Positions 35,736 through 36,938 of a DNA stretch of 36,938 bases are shown here, in pieces; position 1 is the stretch's first letter, and each line of letters begins with the position of its first letter. The stretch spans positions 1 to 36,938 of the forward strand of contig JAFGTR010000165.1 in the NCBI GenBank assembly GCA_016934055.1. The letters are read 5' to 3'. The notes under the pieces are model-generated. The model was not told the origin of the DNA. It saw only the letters and a list, made by a program, of their open reading frames with translations, and searched no databases. Position numbers and translations under genes: made by a program. The stretch is from Bacteroidales bacterium (GTDB taxonomy: Bacteria; Bacteroidota; Bacteroidia; Bacteroidales; UBA10428).

Positions 35736-36938
35736 TTAATAAAGAAAATGAGGCTCGTCTTCTGTTTGCTTTATTTTCTCAAGCAGTTGTGATATCTTTT
35801 GCTCTTCAAGCACTTTCTTGTATTCGAGCGGAATAACCTTAACAAATTTTGAAATATATTCATCCCAGTTAACCAGTATCTTTTCTGCAAGTTCACTTCT
35901 TGTATAAAGGTAATGATTGTTGATGATACGCTGTAATTCTGTCAGGTCATCTTTATCGCCAACGGAACTTAATTCAACCATACCTTTGTTACAGAAGTAA
36001 TCAAAATTACCGTCGTTGTCCAACACATAAGCAACACCACCGCTCATACCAGCCGCAAAGTTTCTGCCTGTCTTTCCCAATACAACAACACGGCCGCCTG
36101 TCATGTATTCACAACCGTGATCTCCCACGCCTTCAACAACAGCACAGGCCCCGCTGTTTCTGACACAAAAACGGCCGCCTGCCACTCCCCTTATATAAGC
36201 TTCACCGCTTGTCGCACCATAAAGAACTGTATTTCCGACAATCACATTTTCTTCAGGCTTGAATGAAGATCCTTTGGGCGGAACGACTATTATTCTGCCG
36301 CCTGATAAGCCTTTTCCCAGGTAGTCATTTGCATCACCTTCCATTTCAAACTGAATCCCCTTTACAAGAAATGCTCCAAATGATTGTCCTGCAGAACCTT
36401 TGAAAATACATACAACAGTACTGTCAGGAAGTCCGTCTTCACCATATAACCGTGTGATTTCTCCTGATAACATAGCGCCTACACTGCGGTCTGTGTTTTT
36501 GATATCTTTTGAGAGCCATACTTTTTCCTGATTCTTAACAGCCTTATTGCATAACTTTATCAGTTCATGATCCATAACATCTTCAATTTTATGCTCTTGC
36601 AGACACATGCACCGGTTGGCATTTTTCAAGGCTTCTTCCGGGCGGAATAAGACCCTGGATAAGTCAATATTCTTGGCCTTCCAGTGCGAAATATCTTTTC
36701 GCTGCTCAAGCATATCCGTTCTGCCGACAATGTCATCAAATTTTCTGAATCCCATTTCAGCCAGTATCTCCCTCACTTCCTGAGCAATAAACCGGAAATA
36801 ATTGATGAGGTATTCCGATTTGCCTAAAAACCGCTTTCGTAATTCGGGACTCTGGGTGGCAACGCCAACCGGACAGGTGTTGAGGTGGCATTTTCGCATC
36901 ATAACACAACCCAGGACAATCAGGGCAGAAGTGGCAAA
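35736..36938 (-). CDS. gltB: Glutamate synthase large subunit, C-terminal part (5' end outside window)
   Basis: The frame remains open to the window edge at 36938, so the apparent ATG at 36902 is internal. About 400 residues are visible. They start inside the synthase domain with FATSALIVLGCVMMRKCHLNTCPVGVATQ, split across the 3Fe-4S cluster cysteines (C-x5-C-x4-C). The C-terminal beta-helix (GXGXG) domain then shows GDHGCEYMTGGRVVVLG and AAGMSGGVAYVLD. The glutaminase domain and FMN-binding parts lie outside. It precedes gltD by 32 bp in a gltBD-EamA operon whose promoter is not in the window. Confidence 0.95.
   Translation of the reverse strand, partial: FATSALIVLGCVMMRKCHLNTCPVGVATQSPELRKRFLGKSEYLINYFRFIAQEVREILAEMGFRKFDDIVGRTDMLEQRKDISHWKAKNIDLSRVLFRPEEALKNANRCMCLQEHKIEDVMDHELIKLCNKAVKNQEKVWLSKDIKNTDRSVGAMLSGEITRLYGEDGLPDSTVVCIFKGSAGQSFGAFLVKGIQFEMEGDANDYLGKGLSGGRIIVVPPKGSSFKPEENVIVGNTVLYGATSGEAYIRGVAGGRFCVRNSGACAVVEGVGDHGCEYMTGGRVVVLGKTGRNFAAGMSGGVAYVLDNDGNFDYFCNKGMVELSSVGDKDDLTELQRIINNHYLYTRSELAEKILVNWDEYISKFVKVIPLEYKKVLEEQKISQLLEKIKQTEDEPHFLY

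Noticed and set aside
1..36938. CRISPR array, prophage, toxin-antitoxin or defence island
   Set aside because: No regularly spaced repeats, integrase, transposase, phage structural or known defence genes were seen; gene content is core-like.

Overview
The window looks like a mostly core chromosomal segment of a Bacteroidota bacterium, probably of the Bacteroidales/Marinilabiliales type. Supporting evidence: a PorZ-like type IX secretion protein with its own C-terminal sorting-type domain, the gene order ftsX-DUF3098-uppP-truB-queA, a DUF2723 membrane protein, a DUF4369/DUF5106 thioredoxin protein, a SiaC-family protein, almost no Shine-Dalgarno sequences, and promoter candidates that fit the Bacteroidota pattern (-33 TTG, -7 TAnnTTTG). 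The DNA is AT-rich, densely coded, and has no transposase, phage gene or CRISPR array.

Layout. 1-3.6 kb: 3' part of a large alpha-2-macroglobulin (+). 3.7-4.4 kb: NUDIX hydrolase (-). 4.4-8.3 kb: carotenoid block, with a CruF-type hydratase (-) divergent from crtI-crtB-lycopene cyclase (+). 8.5-13.1 kb: leftward recO, porZ, rdgB and a universal stress protein. 13.3-14.4 kb: ilvE (+). 14.5-21.1 kb: leftward run of SUI1 factor, pbpC, ftsX, DUF3098, uppP, truB and queA, joining wall synthesis and division with tRNA modification. 21.2-24.4 kb: large DUF2723 membrane protein (+). 24.5-25.5 kb: short-chain polyprenyl diphosphate synthase (-). 25.6-29.0 kb: secreted thioredoxin-like protein, carA and a B3/4-domain protein (+). 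29.2-29.5 kb: SiaC-like regulator (-). 29.9 kb: tRNA-Asn with promoter and terminator. 30.1-31.0 kb: PfkB/adenosine kinase-like protein (+). 31.1-36.9 kb: leftward deoxynucleoside kinase, GH3 protein, EamA transporter, gltD and the 3' part of gltB. Both outer genes (alpha-2-macroglobulin and gltB) run off the window.

How they work together. The prenyl synthase, CrtB, CrtI, cyclase and CruF could together make a monocyclic, 1'-hydroxylated carotenoid; this is inference. UppP, PbpC and FtsX serve the cell envelope, and alpha-2-macroglobulin is often genetically paired with PbpC, although here they lie about 15 kb apart.

I found no convincing new multi-gene system. The least explained signals are non-coding: two small elements with terminal inverted repeats (3590-3690 and 29044-29160), the second supplying the stop codon of the siaC-like gene, and a family of simple-sequence intergenic tracts present three times.
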